This document shows positions 49,573 through 62,632 of a DNA stretch of 64,000 bases, in pieces; position 1 is the first letter of the stretch, and every line of letters begins with the position of its first letter. Made by a program: the position numbers and the translations under genes. The stretch is from Apteryx mantelli (taxonomy: Eukaryota > Chordata > Aves > Apterygiformes > Apterygidae), in contig NC_089979.1 of NCBI RefSeq assembly GCF_036417845.1, positions 51,560,275 to 51,624,274 on the forward strand. The letters run 5' to 3'. The notes below the pieces were generated by a model. It was not told the origin of the DNA. It did no database searches and saw only the letters and a program-made list of their open reading frames with translations.

Positions 49573-52500
49573 GTGAGTGGGTGCGTGGTGGGGTGGCTCT
49601 GTGCCAGAGACCCGGGGCGTTTCCCACTGCTCTGGAAGAGAAACAGTTCCAAGGTTCAGCTCCATTTACTGCCAGCTTTGCCCCCCACAACCCGCCGTGG
49701 GGCAAAGGAGGTGTGTGCCACAGCGACTCAGGAGAGATGCAAGGTGCACCTCTGATAACAGTAATCACCGTCCTTGCTCTGCCAATCCGCAGAACTAGAC
49801 AGGAATTACTCCTCATCTGCTGCTAGGAAGAATAAAGCGGATGCTGAACCAGAAATCCAGTTCCAATACCCGTTACAAAGTAGCTCTTCTAGCCCTTGGA
49901 AGACTACATTTAAATAATAAAGAGGAACTCAAAAGAATAGTATTAGCATAATATTATGTGTGATGCTTATAATTTGTAAGTATTATGAAAGAATACTGCA
50001 GAGTCAACATGCATGTATAGCATATTATCAGTGAATGGTGAGAAAGGAGTGGAGAAACAATTTTTATAAAGCACAAGCATCTCTTCACCATGGTAAAAAA
50101 GGCGAAGTAGTCATGGCTGCATTTCCCATTGCATGTGTTACATTTGTAAATGTTACTGCAAAATCTCTGTCTTGTAACAGTACGAGCGTTTTACAGGTAA
50201 GATTTTGTTTAGCGGAAAAATCTAGACCATGAATACCTTGTAGCCACTAAGAACATTTCTAGTAAATTAAAAGAAGAGTTAACAGGTGCTCAACTGATTC
50301 TGCAGTACCCATGACAGTCCTTGAATTGCCTGAGCACTAAACTGTGCATCACACAATGACTTTATATTTAAACCAAACCAAAGCCATAGATCCCAAGCAG
50401 TTTGCCAATATGATCGATGTAGCTGGATCCTGTAGGTGCTATAGGTGACCTTGCAGTACAATCTTCCTTACATTGCTGGACACCTCTGCTCTTACAGCCA
50501 CTCTGGTGGTCTAGACATGGGGGGAAAAGGAAGTTCTGGTCCTGCCCATCACCCTACTCTTGGCCACAGAGACAGGGGAAGCTGCGCCTGCCGTCACGCC
50601 ATGAGCAAAGATGTAGGCAATCTTAACGTACCCAGTCCTAGAGAGCAGAAATTTTGGCTCAGATCCACAGAAGTGCCTTCCTTGCAGTGATTTCAGCCAG
50701 AGATAATGCATCTCAAAACTTTCGTGAATCTAAATTTTAATTCTCCCCTTCTCCCTTGCACAAAAGTGTTATAAGCTAAAACATTAGCTTTCCATCAGAC
50801 ATAAAGTCAGGGCAAAATTGTGAGGACAAAAAATTGTAGTGATTATTTCTGTTCATGACTTTTTTTCTCCCCAGGATATTACTGTTTGGTTTAACTTTTC
50901 ACTTCTCTTCAGCAAAACAGAGAGAACTAGAGAAAATAATTTCCCTGGTGCATGGTATCCTTCTTAGCCCCAGCATGTACAACCAGGTGGGCCTTCTGAA
51001 ACAGTAGGTAACAAAGACTATCATTTATCACTGGCAACTTTGGCACTGCTCTGGAGTACGTTTCCCTTCAAAATCCTTCTATGTGCCACTCTGGTGAGCC
51101 TGTAGCTGCCCAACTGCAAGCAGCAAGGGAGGGGGATACGGGAAAGACAGGCCAAGGGACACCTCAGATTTCATTCTCTCGTACTTCAACGGCTCTCCTC
51201 TCTGCAGCCCCCAGATACACATTTGCATGGGTACAACCACGTAATAACACAGTTTGGGGAGGATTCTTGCTATTATGGCTTGAACTCGGCACAGGAGCTG
51301 GGTAGGAAAGGGCCACAGCCTTGAGCATGGGTCTTGAACACAGTTAGTAAGTGGGCGATGCTGCCCCATCAACCCCGGCCAAGCAGGCAGAGCTTCGCTG
51401 CGCTTGCACGAACGGCTTTTCAGGCAGGTTTTAGAAATGGATCTGCTAGCACAGTTTAGCTGCCAGCACTGATACAGTAGAGCTCTTCTGTGCCGTCTAC
51501 AATGTAATGGGGACTGGCAGCCACCCCAAAACACAGCTGTGCTTGGAGGTTTCCTCGCGGGCCTCAGAGTCTGTGAGTCTGAGCAGAGGTGGGGAAGCAG
51601 CAGCAGCTCTGCTGCGTGCTTGTCACACCGAGTATTTCTCCTCTGCGTGCACAAACAGCCCCCCTCCTCTGCTTTGATTGTGGACATAGACAAAGTTCCC
51701 TGGACGATTTGTTTCTTTTCCTAAAATGTTCAGAAATGTTAACAGAACGTAAACTGGCCAGGACATCCTCCCCACGGACAGATGAATTAGAAACCCAGGG
51801 ATTAACAGAGAGCAAAGCTAAAGGATGCTGCCATTACAGACTTTCAAAAGTGTCTCTGCCCCCTCCTGCTGCACATCCAAAATGTGTAATGAAGTAAGCA
51901 AACGCTGTGCAGCCTGAACAGAGTGACTACAGTTTGTGCTATACTGCCTCAACTGTTCTTTGCACCAGCTGTTCCTGGAAGGAGATGCCATTTAACTGTT
52001 TCTCTCTTCCTCTGATGCTCTAGAAGACAGACAGAGGGCATTTTTTTAAATCTTGGCTTTTTAACAAAGGGAACTGGGCTGCATTGCTGTGCACTGGCAT
52101 TTTCTACCTTCTCATCCCATGCCCTTCTTGCGATGCAAGCACAGTACAAGACATTACATGTTGAAATAATATTTAGGTTTGCAGCTGGGCTCATTACTGC
52201 TGTAATTTAGAAGATATAACCAGCCATCAGCCTTTCCAAATACATTCAATTTTCAATAAAGTGGCAATTTCCTGAGGGCAGTGACCATAAATGAATGACA
52301 ATGCACCAAAGAAGAAAGAACAAAGCTGACAGTCTGTCAAGAATTTGCCTCGTGTCCTCCCCATTTAGTTAAGGGAAAAATTCTACTGTAGGAGCCAGGA
52401 GAGCAAGTCAACTTTCCCACGAGATATCTCCTTCCTTTGTACATTGAAAATAATCTCTCTTTGCTTTGAATTACTGATGCATGAGCAGCTTGTGGCAAAT

Positions 52501-53603
52501 AATTCTCCAGAATTAAATAAATGGCTGAAAACAGTGAGCCAAATTCATCCTTTACGTGCTGGATCAGTTTGTCTTGAGATGATTCATGGGTCTTACTCAA
52601 ACCCACCCCATTCTACCAGCTGAACATTTCCCCTAAATTTTGCAAACACAGCTGCCTCCAGACTCTGTTTTGCTGCCTTTCCCTGCAGGCGCTCAGCCAA
52701 CACCAACCAAAGGCAACTCACAGCTCCTTGGCAAGTGGGCAAGCTCGTGGGCAGCCAAGGTGGCCACCGACTCCCCTGCCCCAGTGGCCCTGGGCTGCGG
52801 CGGCACTGCCCTGCCTTCTCTTGACTTACACCTCTGAAATTGTCTGCAGCAAGTCGGGCCCCGAGACGACGCTTCCTAGCTGAATGTCTTTCACTTCTGT
52901 GGTCCCACTGTGACAGCAAAAAGCTTTCCCAGTCTTTGGAAAACTGCTTCAGTGCAAATAAAGCCCTCTGCCAGAGGTCCAGCGCCTCAGCGCTTTGAGT
53001 GACACAAGTCAGCACAGCTCCATGAAAGGTGCTTACACCAACTAAGACTGCGCATGGCATTATTTCCAAAGTAACCGGTCAGCATTGAAAACTGTTTTCA
53101 GTAACTCAATGATCTGAGCGATTGCTAAAAGTACAATAATAGTTATATAAATACCTATAAATAAAGTACAATAAAAAGGTATGATGTTTAGATTCAATCA
53201 TTTCTCTATAGTAGTGAAAAACAGATACAGTAGCACTATCAGTGTGGGAGATCAGAAAGCTAAGACTGTTTATAAAATAAAAGTTACACGGTCTAGAATA
53301 CTTGCTTCGTCAACAATGAGTGAAGTCAGAAGGAACAATAAAAACAGCGCATTTTTCAAGAACATTGATGGGGGAGGTTCTCCTATTTAATAACCAAAGA
53401 TACGAGAACACAAATAAATAAATTGGGAACTCAAAACTGTAGTTTTAACCTGGTAATGTCCCACAAAGCAAATATTTCTAAGTGCATTTATCTTTTCTCA
53501 GAGCAGATATTTAAAAGCATTAGCCTCTGTCATACCGTTGCCCATACTCAGTTCTATGTGCATACCCAGAATGACTATGTAGTAGGTGTATAAATATACA
53601 TAC

Positions 53604-53681
53604 CCGACTTGGGTACAGTCTCGATATGGCAGCACTGAAAATATGCTACAGAAGGATCTTCTGCTGCTGATAAGGACTATT
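53604..53681 (-). CDS. CABLES1: CABLES1 exon 4
   Basis: A 78-base exon after ATATTTTAG, with donor GTCGG|GTATGT. It completes an arginine codon (AG|A) and encodes IVLISSRRSFCSIFSVLPYR, then DCTQV, leaving GG for the next glycine. Human CABLES1, from memory, reads ISG where this has ISS, and DST where this has DCT. The exon begins and ends in the same phase, so skipping it would keep the frame. Confidence 0.94.
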
Positions 53682-56600
53682 CTAAAATATAAAAGAAAAT
53701 AAGAAAATCAAGGACTAAAATTTAAAAATCCCACCACAATATGCAAAGCAACAGATGTTATCATTGAGGAATTTATAATCAACAGCTTCTACGATTGACA
53801 GTTTCTCTCTCCTCTTTTTAACATGTGATCATTTCCATCTCAAAAATAAGGTACTGTGCAACTGAATCTTTACAGAAATGCTGAAGGCTGTGCCTTACAT
53901 TACACAGCTAACAAATCGTGGAGTCCCATCCCCTGTATGGGCTTGCTAAGAATATATTGAATACATTTTTACTCGTAATCCAGACTGAATGTTTTTCTAA
54001 AAGTGCTAGTGAAAGAGAATCCATCAGGAGAGCCAAGAGGTTGTTCTGACAGCTGACCACTATGCCTAAAACAAAAAAAAAAAACAGCTGCAACCCAGCT
54101 GATCCACCCCAACAACCAGCTGCGATACACACCACAGCTGTGTGGCTGACACTGAGTCTGCATTTATTGGACTCCAAATGCCAGCTACTGATCATGACCT
54201 TTCTCTGCTAAACCAAAAGACACCCTTGATTTTCAGCTTTCTGTTCCTGAAGTAGATGGATTCCTGGATCAAGTCAAAGTTTGCTATTATCATAAGCTTT
54301 CAGATCCTTTCACTGTTTTCCTGGTCCTTCCTTGAGTTTTCTCCAATTTTTCCCATCATCCTTCATGGCCTATGGGCATTATCACTGGACTCAGCAGTTG
54401 CACAGATGGCAGATATAAACATCATGTAAGCTTTGGTCTCACCTTTAGGGTCAGTGTGTAGCCCTGACAGCACAGAGCTTATCTCAGAACCCAGGCTACT
54501 CCTACAGCAAATGTCCTGTGTTTTTCAACCAGTCTCCGAATCTCAGCGTCATCTGCAAAGTCACTGTGTGGCATTTAATCAAGTACCTTAGAGCAGCCTA
54601 TCCATTTTACATCCACACGATTACCTTTGGCCACCAAGCTCTGACATATCATTAAACAACATCAAAACTACCTTGAGGTAAAGACTCACTTTCCATAAAC
54701 CTGCGTGAACTGCCATTAGCAGTTTTTAATTTTTTTATTAAAGTTTTGGGAGAAGCAGATGGGCAAGATGCCAAGAGAAACTTGATCGAGATGCACGGAT
54801 ATATAATACCGATAAATAATTTTTTATTTATAAATACAGCCTCTTTCCTCACTAGCTTCAGGACACTGACAGTTGTGTAATTGTACAATGAAAAGCCCCT
54901 TCTTCTACCTAAAACTGGCCAACAGGCTGTACCCCATCATATTCCCCTAAGACATGATGATGGCAGTCTGTGCACTTCTAACCTGACTAGCATTAGAATT
55001 TACTTATGCTGATACTAAAAAGCTCCACTTATGGTCCAGAATACTAGTACTATTGCTTGGTTGTTTTTCCACAGTTATTCCATTTCCTTGGTCTGCTCTC
55101 CAACACTGATTCTTCTGATGTTGTTTGCCACAGATCAGCATGGGGCCAGGATTTCACCCCAATTTTTTGTCCTTTGTCCTACACTGGTCAAAGTTGGATG
55201 ACAAACCCTAGCAAGCTATTTTATTCCGCACTGTCTGAAAAATCACCAGATACACCTCTAAGTCTTGTGCCCATTATGCTGTTTTTAAAGCACTGTTTCC
55301 TTATGGGACCAACTTAGTCATAATTCTTGGAAATCAAATAAAAGGTTCGTGTCACCAAGAAAGTTGTTGCATGTAACTACCAGCTATTTGGAAAAATGCA
55401 GAATGATCAATTTTCCTTCTCCTGGATTGTTGTACTACAGCAATTCTATTTTCTTCTTTAAAAGCATATTTAAAAGCAAAGTGCCATTCACCCTGTAATA
55501 AAGGAAGGCTTCTAATAATAAACAAATACACAGCATTAGAAAGTTTTCCTACAGCAGAAACAGTAGGATCCCACCATTTGTTTGAATGTTGTAACACCCG
55601 TTACCTATGGTAAGCATCTCATAAGCTATAAGATGCTGTCATGGTGCAGTAGTAAGTTATAAAGTAGTATGGAATCATTTTTCATATTTGGGCAAGGCAG
55701 TCAACAAGCAAGAAAACCTGGCATAGGACTAATTTTGTGCTTGCCATTGCTTATTGCTGAATGGTTATTACTCACAACAGCTTTCTTGTTCACTGAAAGC
55801 CTTGTTTGCTAATGTATGAAACTTGGCACAGATTTTCAGGCTGACATCAGAAAGCATCTTTGAATTCGGAAAACCACAGTTCCCACCAGGCATATTCCCC
55901 CCATTCCCTCTAGCTACTTCTGGAAATACAGCTTTTCCACCAATGCCCTCCTCCTCCCTCAAAAAAACCCCTCTTAATATTTATAAAAACAAACTGGTGC
56001 CTTCCACATCCACAAACAGGGGCAACACTGGGAATCTGCCATGGAAAAGTTGCTGTATCAGAAGGACTCAGATCAGCAGGGAAATAAAAAGCATCAGCTT
56101 TGAATCCTTTTCATTAAGACCCAAGCACTGTCTCTGTGTTTCCATAAACTGTGGGACCCTCAGTAAATAAAGATCTTCCAAACAGAGTGGGAAAGGAGTG
56201 TCCTACCTCTCCTTGCCTCTCTGGCTAGGACACCATAAAATCTCCATTAGCAGAGTATTTGCAGGTTGGCACAAAACAGATTTAGGAGCTGGGCTGGAAC
56301 AGACGCAGGGAAGGCAGCCTGGAAGCGTGAGAAAAGCTGTGAAATCACAGAGCGGCGACATCTCACAGCTCCCCGGAAAGCTCGTCTCAGTGGCCACTTC
56401 TCAAGGAGGCAGCACCGACACCTCCAGGACCAGTATAAAAAGCAGCCAAAGACAGGCAGACCTTTTATGAGGCCAATGACATCTTCAATCTCATTCATCT
56501 GATCCAAAAAAAGAAATGACCAACTTCAGACCCCAAAGAAAAGAGAAGACCAGAGCTGGTCCATGGTGATTGGTCAGAAGCTGAGCACAGAAGTATAAAC

Positions 56601-59600
56601 AGCATTTTGTTTAGAAGTTCAAGGATATGAGTGGAAAATGAAAAATTTGCAGGCTGATAGTGGTCTGTTGGTCCAGAAAGTCCAGAAATTTGTTTTAACT
56701 ATGCTTTGGGAAGGAAGGTGTGGTGGAAGCTGGCTGTTGTTTCTGAGAGAAAAACACTTTACTGGATTTCAACTCTTCAACAAAGAGCATCTAAGATACT
56801 GCACTGCTCTGAATCAGCTATCTCAACAGAAGTAGTCCAAGTTGAAGTGGGTTTACATGCCCTCATTGCCATTGTGCCATCTAGACATGTTTAAAATCAC
56901 TGCATAAAAAGGTTGCATTCTCTCATTCTCACATTTTACCAAAAAGTTGTATTAATTACTATGGTTCGCAGCAACCATTACTTTGCAAGAAAGCTCTGAC
57001 AATGTGCAACTGTCTGAGAGCATAAAAGCTAATCTTCCAATTTCTTTAATGAAATGTATGCTTTAAAACTACAGAAACTTGCTGAACACAAGGCTCTCAA
57101 CAAAATCAGTATCTCCTGACTAAGAGAACTAATATCTGTTTTCTTTAGCACTTGCCCTGGTTTTATTGTGTAGCACCAAAGGACTGCAACCATGCAATGT
57201 AACATACACTATCCACACTCCATACACTCTGAATATTGTAACCCCTTTTCTCATACCCGATTCATTAAATTTGACTACCAGGGCTTTGCTCCTCACATGC
57301 AAAGAACAAACACATGAACCATGTACGCCATCTCGGTAGAAGACATCCTGTTGGAGTCTCCCAAGTTGAAAGTGGCTAGGAGAAATCAAGAACAGTGAGG
57401 ACACTGCAAATATCCAGCCTCTGTGCATGCATGTGTGTATGCCTATCCCCAAGATTAAAAGGGCAGCAAATAGCTCAGGGGTCTGCTTTTACAACACGCC
57501 CTTCTGCAGCCTATGGGTTCTGTCTGGTTTTGGCCAAAGAGTGAGTAGTAGAACTACATACTAATAAGAACTTGGAGAAGCAATAGCATGGGGGTGGGAG
57601 AGGACTACTGTTTTACTGTTTTTATACCTGCTATATGGGACAATTCTGGAAATGATCTTGTCACATTCTCACTCTGAATTGTTTGTCCAGCTGGCTCGTC
57701 TTGCTATTTTGGTGGCCCTTTCCCCTAGACAGGAAATCTGCTTCATAGTTTATGAAAGACACCACCAATAAACTTGCTGAGTAAAGGGGCTAGGTTTCAC
57801 TGGGTGAAACCACACACCGGTGGCTACATTTGCTGATTTGTCTGTTAGGGTTGGCATCATTTTGTCTTTTAACGGGCAAATTACTTAGCCCTGTTTTACA
57901 AGACTGCTTTGATAACACAGTCCAGGAAACCTAATCTTCCCTAATAAGCTACATCCCACAAATCCAAAGAAACTGGTTTAACCAGTGCACAAAACTATCA
58001 ACAGGAAGCTTACAAGGAATCACTGATACACTGTGGTCTGCAGAAGTGGTTTCTCCCAGTGCTGAGCTATTCCTAGCCAAATTATTATTTTGACCGCGGC
58101 TTATCCTACGTTTCCGCTGCTTGGGCTGAGATCCCCAATGTGGGAAAGGTGCCCGGGAAGATTTTTCTATCCACTGCAATACCTGTGCTCCCCTGCATTA
58201 CAGGGAACTGGGGAGGGCACGAGCAGTGAAGGCATCAAAGCACTCAAAAATTCTGCTGATTTTAGGTTGAATACCTAAAACAGCTTCACCTGAATTTCCA
58301 GAGGCCCTTTTCATCTAGAATGGCCATTAACTGCAAAGGTGTTCAGACCCCTTGGAAAACCAGGGTATGTACTTCAGTTACTTACTGCTAGATTTAGCTG
58401 GCCTTAAGGGGACACAAAGTGTTGACTTTACATTTTATTTTTAGCTAACATCTCTGCGACTCTTTGTTGATACGATGAAAAGCATTTCAAAAACAATGCA
58501 TCTTATTCTTATTGTATCTGTGTTCTAGATAAATGGATCTTTATTATGATTATGGAAACAACCTGCAAAACTGTGCGTGCTGATAAAGATAAGAAGCCAG
58601 TTGAATAATAGAAACTTACTCACTGCTTTCTTAACAAGAAAAATATTCTGTTTTCTTATCAAACATAATTACTGATATATAAACCCAGATAAAATGCTGT
58701 GTGTATTTTACAGACACATTTTTGCAACAGATGGAGAAAAAAAGTCTTATTTTGTAGACTGTTTATGAACCATTTATTCATTTTTATAGGTAATATTTTA
58801 ATCACATTTATGCATATATTTTAATGTGTATCTCAGAAATTAGCAGTTCTTTGTGGAATTTGCATAATACTTTATGAATATTTTCCAGTGTAAGAAATTC
58901 CCAGAGCATATGTATATTTGTTATGCGCAAAACAGACTAAAATTAGGGGGCTGCTTTTTAGAGTTTGATTCCACAAAAATTTGTTAAGAAAATAATCAGC
59001 CATTAGTCAGACAACAGTTAAGTCAATGGTTTCGCATGCATCTGTCTGCAACAAAAGTGGTGTCTAAAAAGCTACCACCTCTCAGAGCCACATTCTGAAA
59101 TATTTATGTTGATTAGTACTGTTCACTACATTTAATTGTAGATGTGAGAATAACCATGGGGAAAACTTTACTCTAGCCAAGTGCCACCTGCCAGAATTCA
59201 ATTCATAAAAACTGTTGTTTAGTACTATATTAGAATTTCTACTGAAATGATTTCACATTTGTTGAAGGCCACAGGACTACGTGCACACATCGCTGCACGG
59301 GTGTGTATGCGGTTCTGGTCCACTGCAGCTGAATGAACAGATGTGTGCAAGGGTTAGCTCTCAGTGCACAGTTTGGTCTGTTTGCTCTCCTGATGATCAG
59401 GTTTGGAAGGATCAGAGTAAAATCACAAAGCACATGGAGAGACCATCTTGGAAAAAACACAGAGGGTAGGTGTCGTCTTTCTTGGCAGGGAAAAGCTGGT
59501 TTCACTCCCGAGCTGGGTGGCACTGGAATAAAGACCCCATCTTGTTGATGGGGACACCAGGAAAGACCATGCCTTCGCGGCGCGGAAAGTCCCCGCTGTC

Positions 59601-60392
59601 TGCTGCTACACAGGTCCACCGGCGCCTATGGCTGCAGCCTGGGTAGCGCCCGTCCTAGCTGGGCGCTGTGTGTGAAAGGTGCGGCTGCGGCCACGCATCT
59701 CCTGCGTCCCGGAGAGCCCTCTGCCTGCACCCACCCCGAACGCATGGATCACACTCACCACCTTCACATAGCCATTCCCAGCCGTGCGTATACCAACGAG
59801 CTCCTCACACGCCCTGAGATTGTGCAGCCAGAACCTGGCGTATTTGTAATTTCTCTTGAAAGACTTGGTATAATCTTCATGCTTTTCCCTGCAGCTGTTG
59901 ACTCAAATAACTTGCCTGGTAAACCTCCTCCTCTGGACAGCCCTGGCAAACCAGTTCACTTTACGCTTCCCCTTACACCCACTAACAGGTGCTGAAGTAT
60001 CATTTGGCTGTTGCTGAACTTGTTCCAGGCAGGTTCAGCCATGCGCCCCCTCTTACACTTACCATCTGGCACTGTCCTCAAAGAAACGCAAGCAGATCAT
60101 GCCTAGCCTACCCTGACGGCACCACTGATTTTCCTTTTACACAGTTATTTGTGTTACGGAGACACAGACCTTAAAGACCTATCGGAGAGCAATTCCATTG
60201 ATTAATAATTTATTGAGCAAGGAGTGCGCATTACAGCCTCCATTCTCCGAGACTCTTTTAATGGCTGTTATTGACTGGGTATTAGGTCATTTGCAACGGG
60301 TCACTTTGTTGTTTCATACGGATATTGAACCTTCCCTTTCTCCCCTGCCCCACGAACCGCCTTCGGAGCAGCAGCCTATGCATGCACAGTAC
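53682..60392 (-). other. CABLES1: CABLES1 intron 3
   Basis: A 6.7 kb intron, donor GTACTG, acceptor ATTTTAG. It contains an A12 run near 54,073, an AT-rich block at about 58,430-59,060 with an ATTTGCAT octamer (58,858-58,865), and a CpG-rich pocket at 59,572-59,735. I call no exon in it. Confidence 0.75.
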
Positions 60393-60485
60393 CTGCCATT
60401 TCTGGTATCGTGTTGCCGCATGTTCTTGATAAAATGAACCTTCTTAAAGTTCTTTGGTCTGGGTGATCCTGAGAGAGTTCGACAT
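60393..60485 (-). CDS. CABLES1: CABLES1 exon 3
   Basis: A 93-base exon after TTTTTCAG, with donor GGCAG|GTACTG. It completes an arginine codon, then reads CRTLSGSPRPKNFKKVHFI and KNMRQHDTRNG, leaving AG for the next arginine. It carries a minimal proline-directed kinase site (SPRP), in keeping with CDK binding by this region. Its 3' splice-site region contains a C14 run at -19 to -32. The exon is phase-symmetric (multiple of three). Confidence 0.95.
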
Positions 60486-60503
60486 CTGAAAAATAAATCA
60501 GTT

Positions 60504-60517
60504 GGGGGGGGGGGGGG
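60504..60517 (+). repeat. G14 homopolymer at the exon 3 acceptor (C14 in sense)
   Basis: Exactly fourteen G on the + strand. In CABLES1 sense it is a C14 run lying 19-32 bases upstream of exon 3, between CTCTTCTCT and AACTGATTTATTTTTCAG, so it forms most of the pyrimidine tract. Confidence 0.9.
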
Positions 60518-60711
60518 AGAGAAGAGTACTCAGTTCCCTGCTGTACAGCAGAGAAGTCTACACAAAGGCAGGAAGGAAAGACCAGACAAATGATTCAAGT
60601 CACCCTGTTTTAGGAATCAGCAACAACAATGAAGACAGTAAGTCTGGAAAGGCAACAGCTCAAATAAAAAAAAATTAATAAGAGAAAGCACCACCACCCT
60701 CCCTTCATGCC

Positions 60712-60726
60712 AAAAAAAAAAAAAAA
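60712..60726. repeat. A15 homopolymer
   Basis: A run of fifteen A in CABLES1 intron 2, about 200 bases upstream of the exon 3 acceptor in sense direction. Confidence 0.85.
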
Positions 60727-62632
60727 TGTTGAAAAATCTCGGCAAAATAAAACTTCCTGTAATCTGCTGTGATAGCTTAGATTTAGCTTTCAGAGGAAAA
60801 AAATGAAATGAAACCTGGTAAATCTTCATGCGATTCTGCCTTGCCACACGAACACACACACTTTTGTGACCTCCTCAGCTTTTGCTAAGGGAGTTATTGA
60901 GGAAAGTTCTTGTTTTAATTTTAGAAACACTAAAATCTCTCATTTACAAGGGTGATCCCTATTTGCTTTTAGCTCTAAATATCAGTTTTCATGTTCCTGA
61001 CAGCATATAAAACAACTGAAAATAAATTACCCCGGGAAAAATATCTCTTCAAAACATTAATCCTTAAATCTATTTTACATCTGAACACGCTTTTTAAAAC
61101 TGCAACTAGAGAAAGATATTGCCCCAGGAAGGAGCGACGAGACAAACACACACCCGCATCCTGCCTGGCACTTTTTATCCAACCAAAACCGTGCCATGCT
61201 GTGAAAGCTTTCTCCGTTTCACCTCATCGCTGCTTTTTGCTCCACTGCCTCCCGGAGCACAGGCACCAAGGTAGCTCCTGAGCTTGGTGGGCAGCCGGGG
61301 ATTTCAGCACGGCTTTTTGGAGAGAGGAGTTAGCAGCCACGGCTATCTTGGTCTCCACTAGCTACCAGAGCTGAGGGCAAACTGCTGCCATGTGCTATGT
61401 TTTTGAGAAATCATTCCCCTTTGCAAACTGGGGGAGGAAGCTGGAAGGGGTGGAGGAGGACGGGGTTGGCAGCATTTCCCTCACCCCTGTCTGGAGAAGA
61501 AAATGTTGCCCCACCTCCACACTATGAAGACCCCACTCCTGAAATCACCCCTTCACTTTGCTGCCTTCTTCCTGTCAGCAAAACCCTTGCGATTCCCTCA
61601 CTCTATGGTTGCAATTACTCGTTTCCTTCTTCAGGTGAAAATACCACCATGAGAGTGATACTACCAACAACTCCCTGAATTAGCAAGTAAAATTACTGCC
61701 TCACTAACCATACTTTGTTTATATCTTTTGCCAACTCTATGTGTTTGAATCATTTGTGAGAACGCTTCATAACACGCTGGTACGCGTTCAGCAGTAGGCT
61801 CTGTACGAATAATCAAGCCTTGGTAATAGGCCAGTTGGTAGAGCCTCTGCTATTACGTCTGTGCTTCCAGGTGGGGAGAGACAGCCAAACTGTGTGCAGA
61901 TAAACAAGGCTATAGGCTAAATACCAATATAAACCAGCTGAATTACAGGTCCCAAGAAAAAGGGACATTGAAAATGAAGCCGCCGCCTGGCTGAACAGCT
62001 GAGCTGGAAGCGTACCACACGCGGATCAGTCCATTTTGGAGCTGTTAAACAGTTGCTCCGTTTTCCCTCGCTCCAGAGGATGCCTAGGGACTAATTCCTG
62101 CAGTCCCCAGAGAAGCTGTTGCCTCTTGGATGTAGGAGCAAAACTGTGATAAAGCTGCTGCTATAACATGGATGGGAGCAGATTTATTACTGAGGTAGTC
62201 ATCAAAACCCAACCAGCAACACACAGAGACAGTAATGCTGGTTACTGAAATAAGTTTGTATATACTGAGAGAAGCAAACACTATAAAAATCCATAGAAAA
62301 GGGGAAAGTGCTAGCCTTAAAAAGCTTACTTTACTAAATATATTTTTAAATATATTCTGTTCAGGACTAATCATTCCTGTTAGTGACAACTAAACTTTCT
62401 TCTCTATTCATCAAATTTAAATAGTCCCTTTTTATTTAATAATCTAAAGCCAGATAATGTCTAATTCACGTCATCTACCATCTTGCAGGGTGTGTGAGGT
62501 TTCAATACCTTTACCCACTATGAAGAACATCTAACATACATATTCAGCTGCTTTTCAACATGGGCAAGGATAGCAAGTCTGTCCATGCATGTGCCCTACA
62601 GACAAGTAACCAGACAGAGTAAATAAAATTAC

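Larger units (their letters stand above)
43106..53603 (-). other. CABLES1: CABLES1 intron 4
   Basis: The largest intron in the window, 10.5 kb, donor GTATGT, acceptor CTCCAG. It holds an (AAT)n repeat at 45,585-45,607, a CpG-containing alternating tract at 49,555-49,572, and two long sense-strand open frames (51,079-51,693, 204 codons; 52,593-53,069, 158 codons) without recognisable domains. I call no exon in it. Confidence 0.7.
60486..62632 (-). other. CABLES1: CABLES1 intron 2
   Basis: A 2.1 kb intron, donor GTAATT, acceptor TTTTTCAG. It contains a G14 run on the + strand (C14 in sense) just before exon 3 and an A15 run at 60,712-60,726. There is no other gene signal. Confidence 0.8.

Noticed and set aside
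61825..61875. TTGGTAGAGC string resembling a tRNA D-arm/A box
   Set aside because: No B box, no acceptor stem pairing and no anticodon arm could be found around it.
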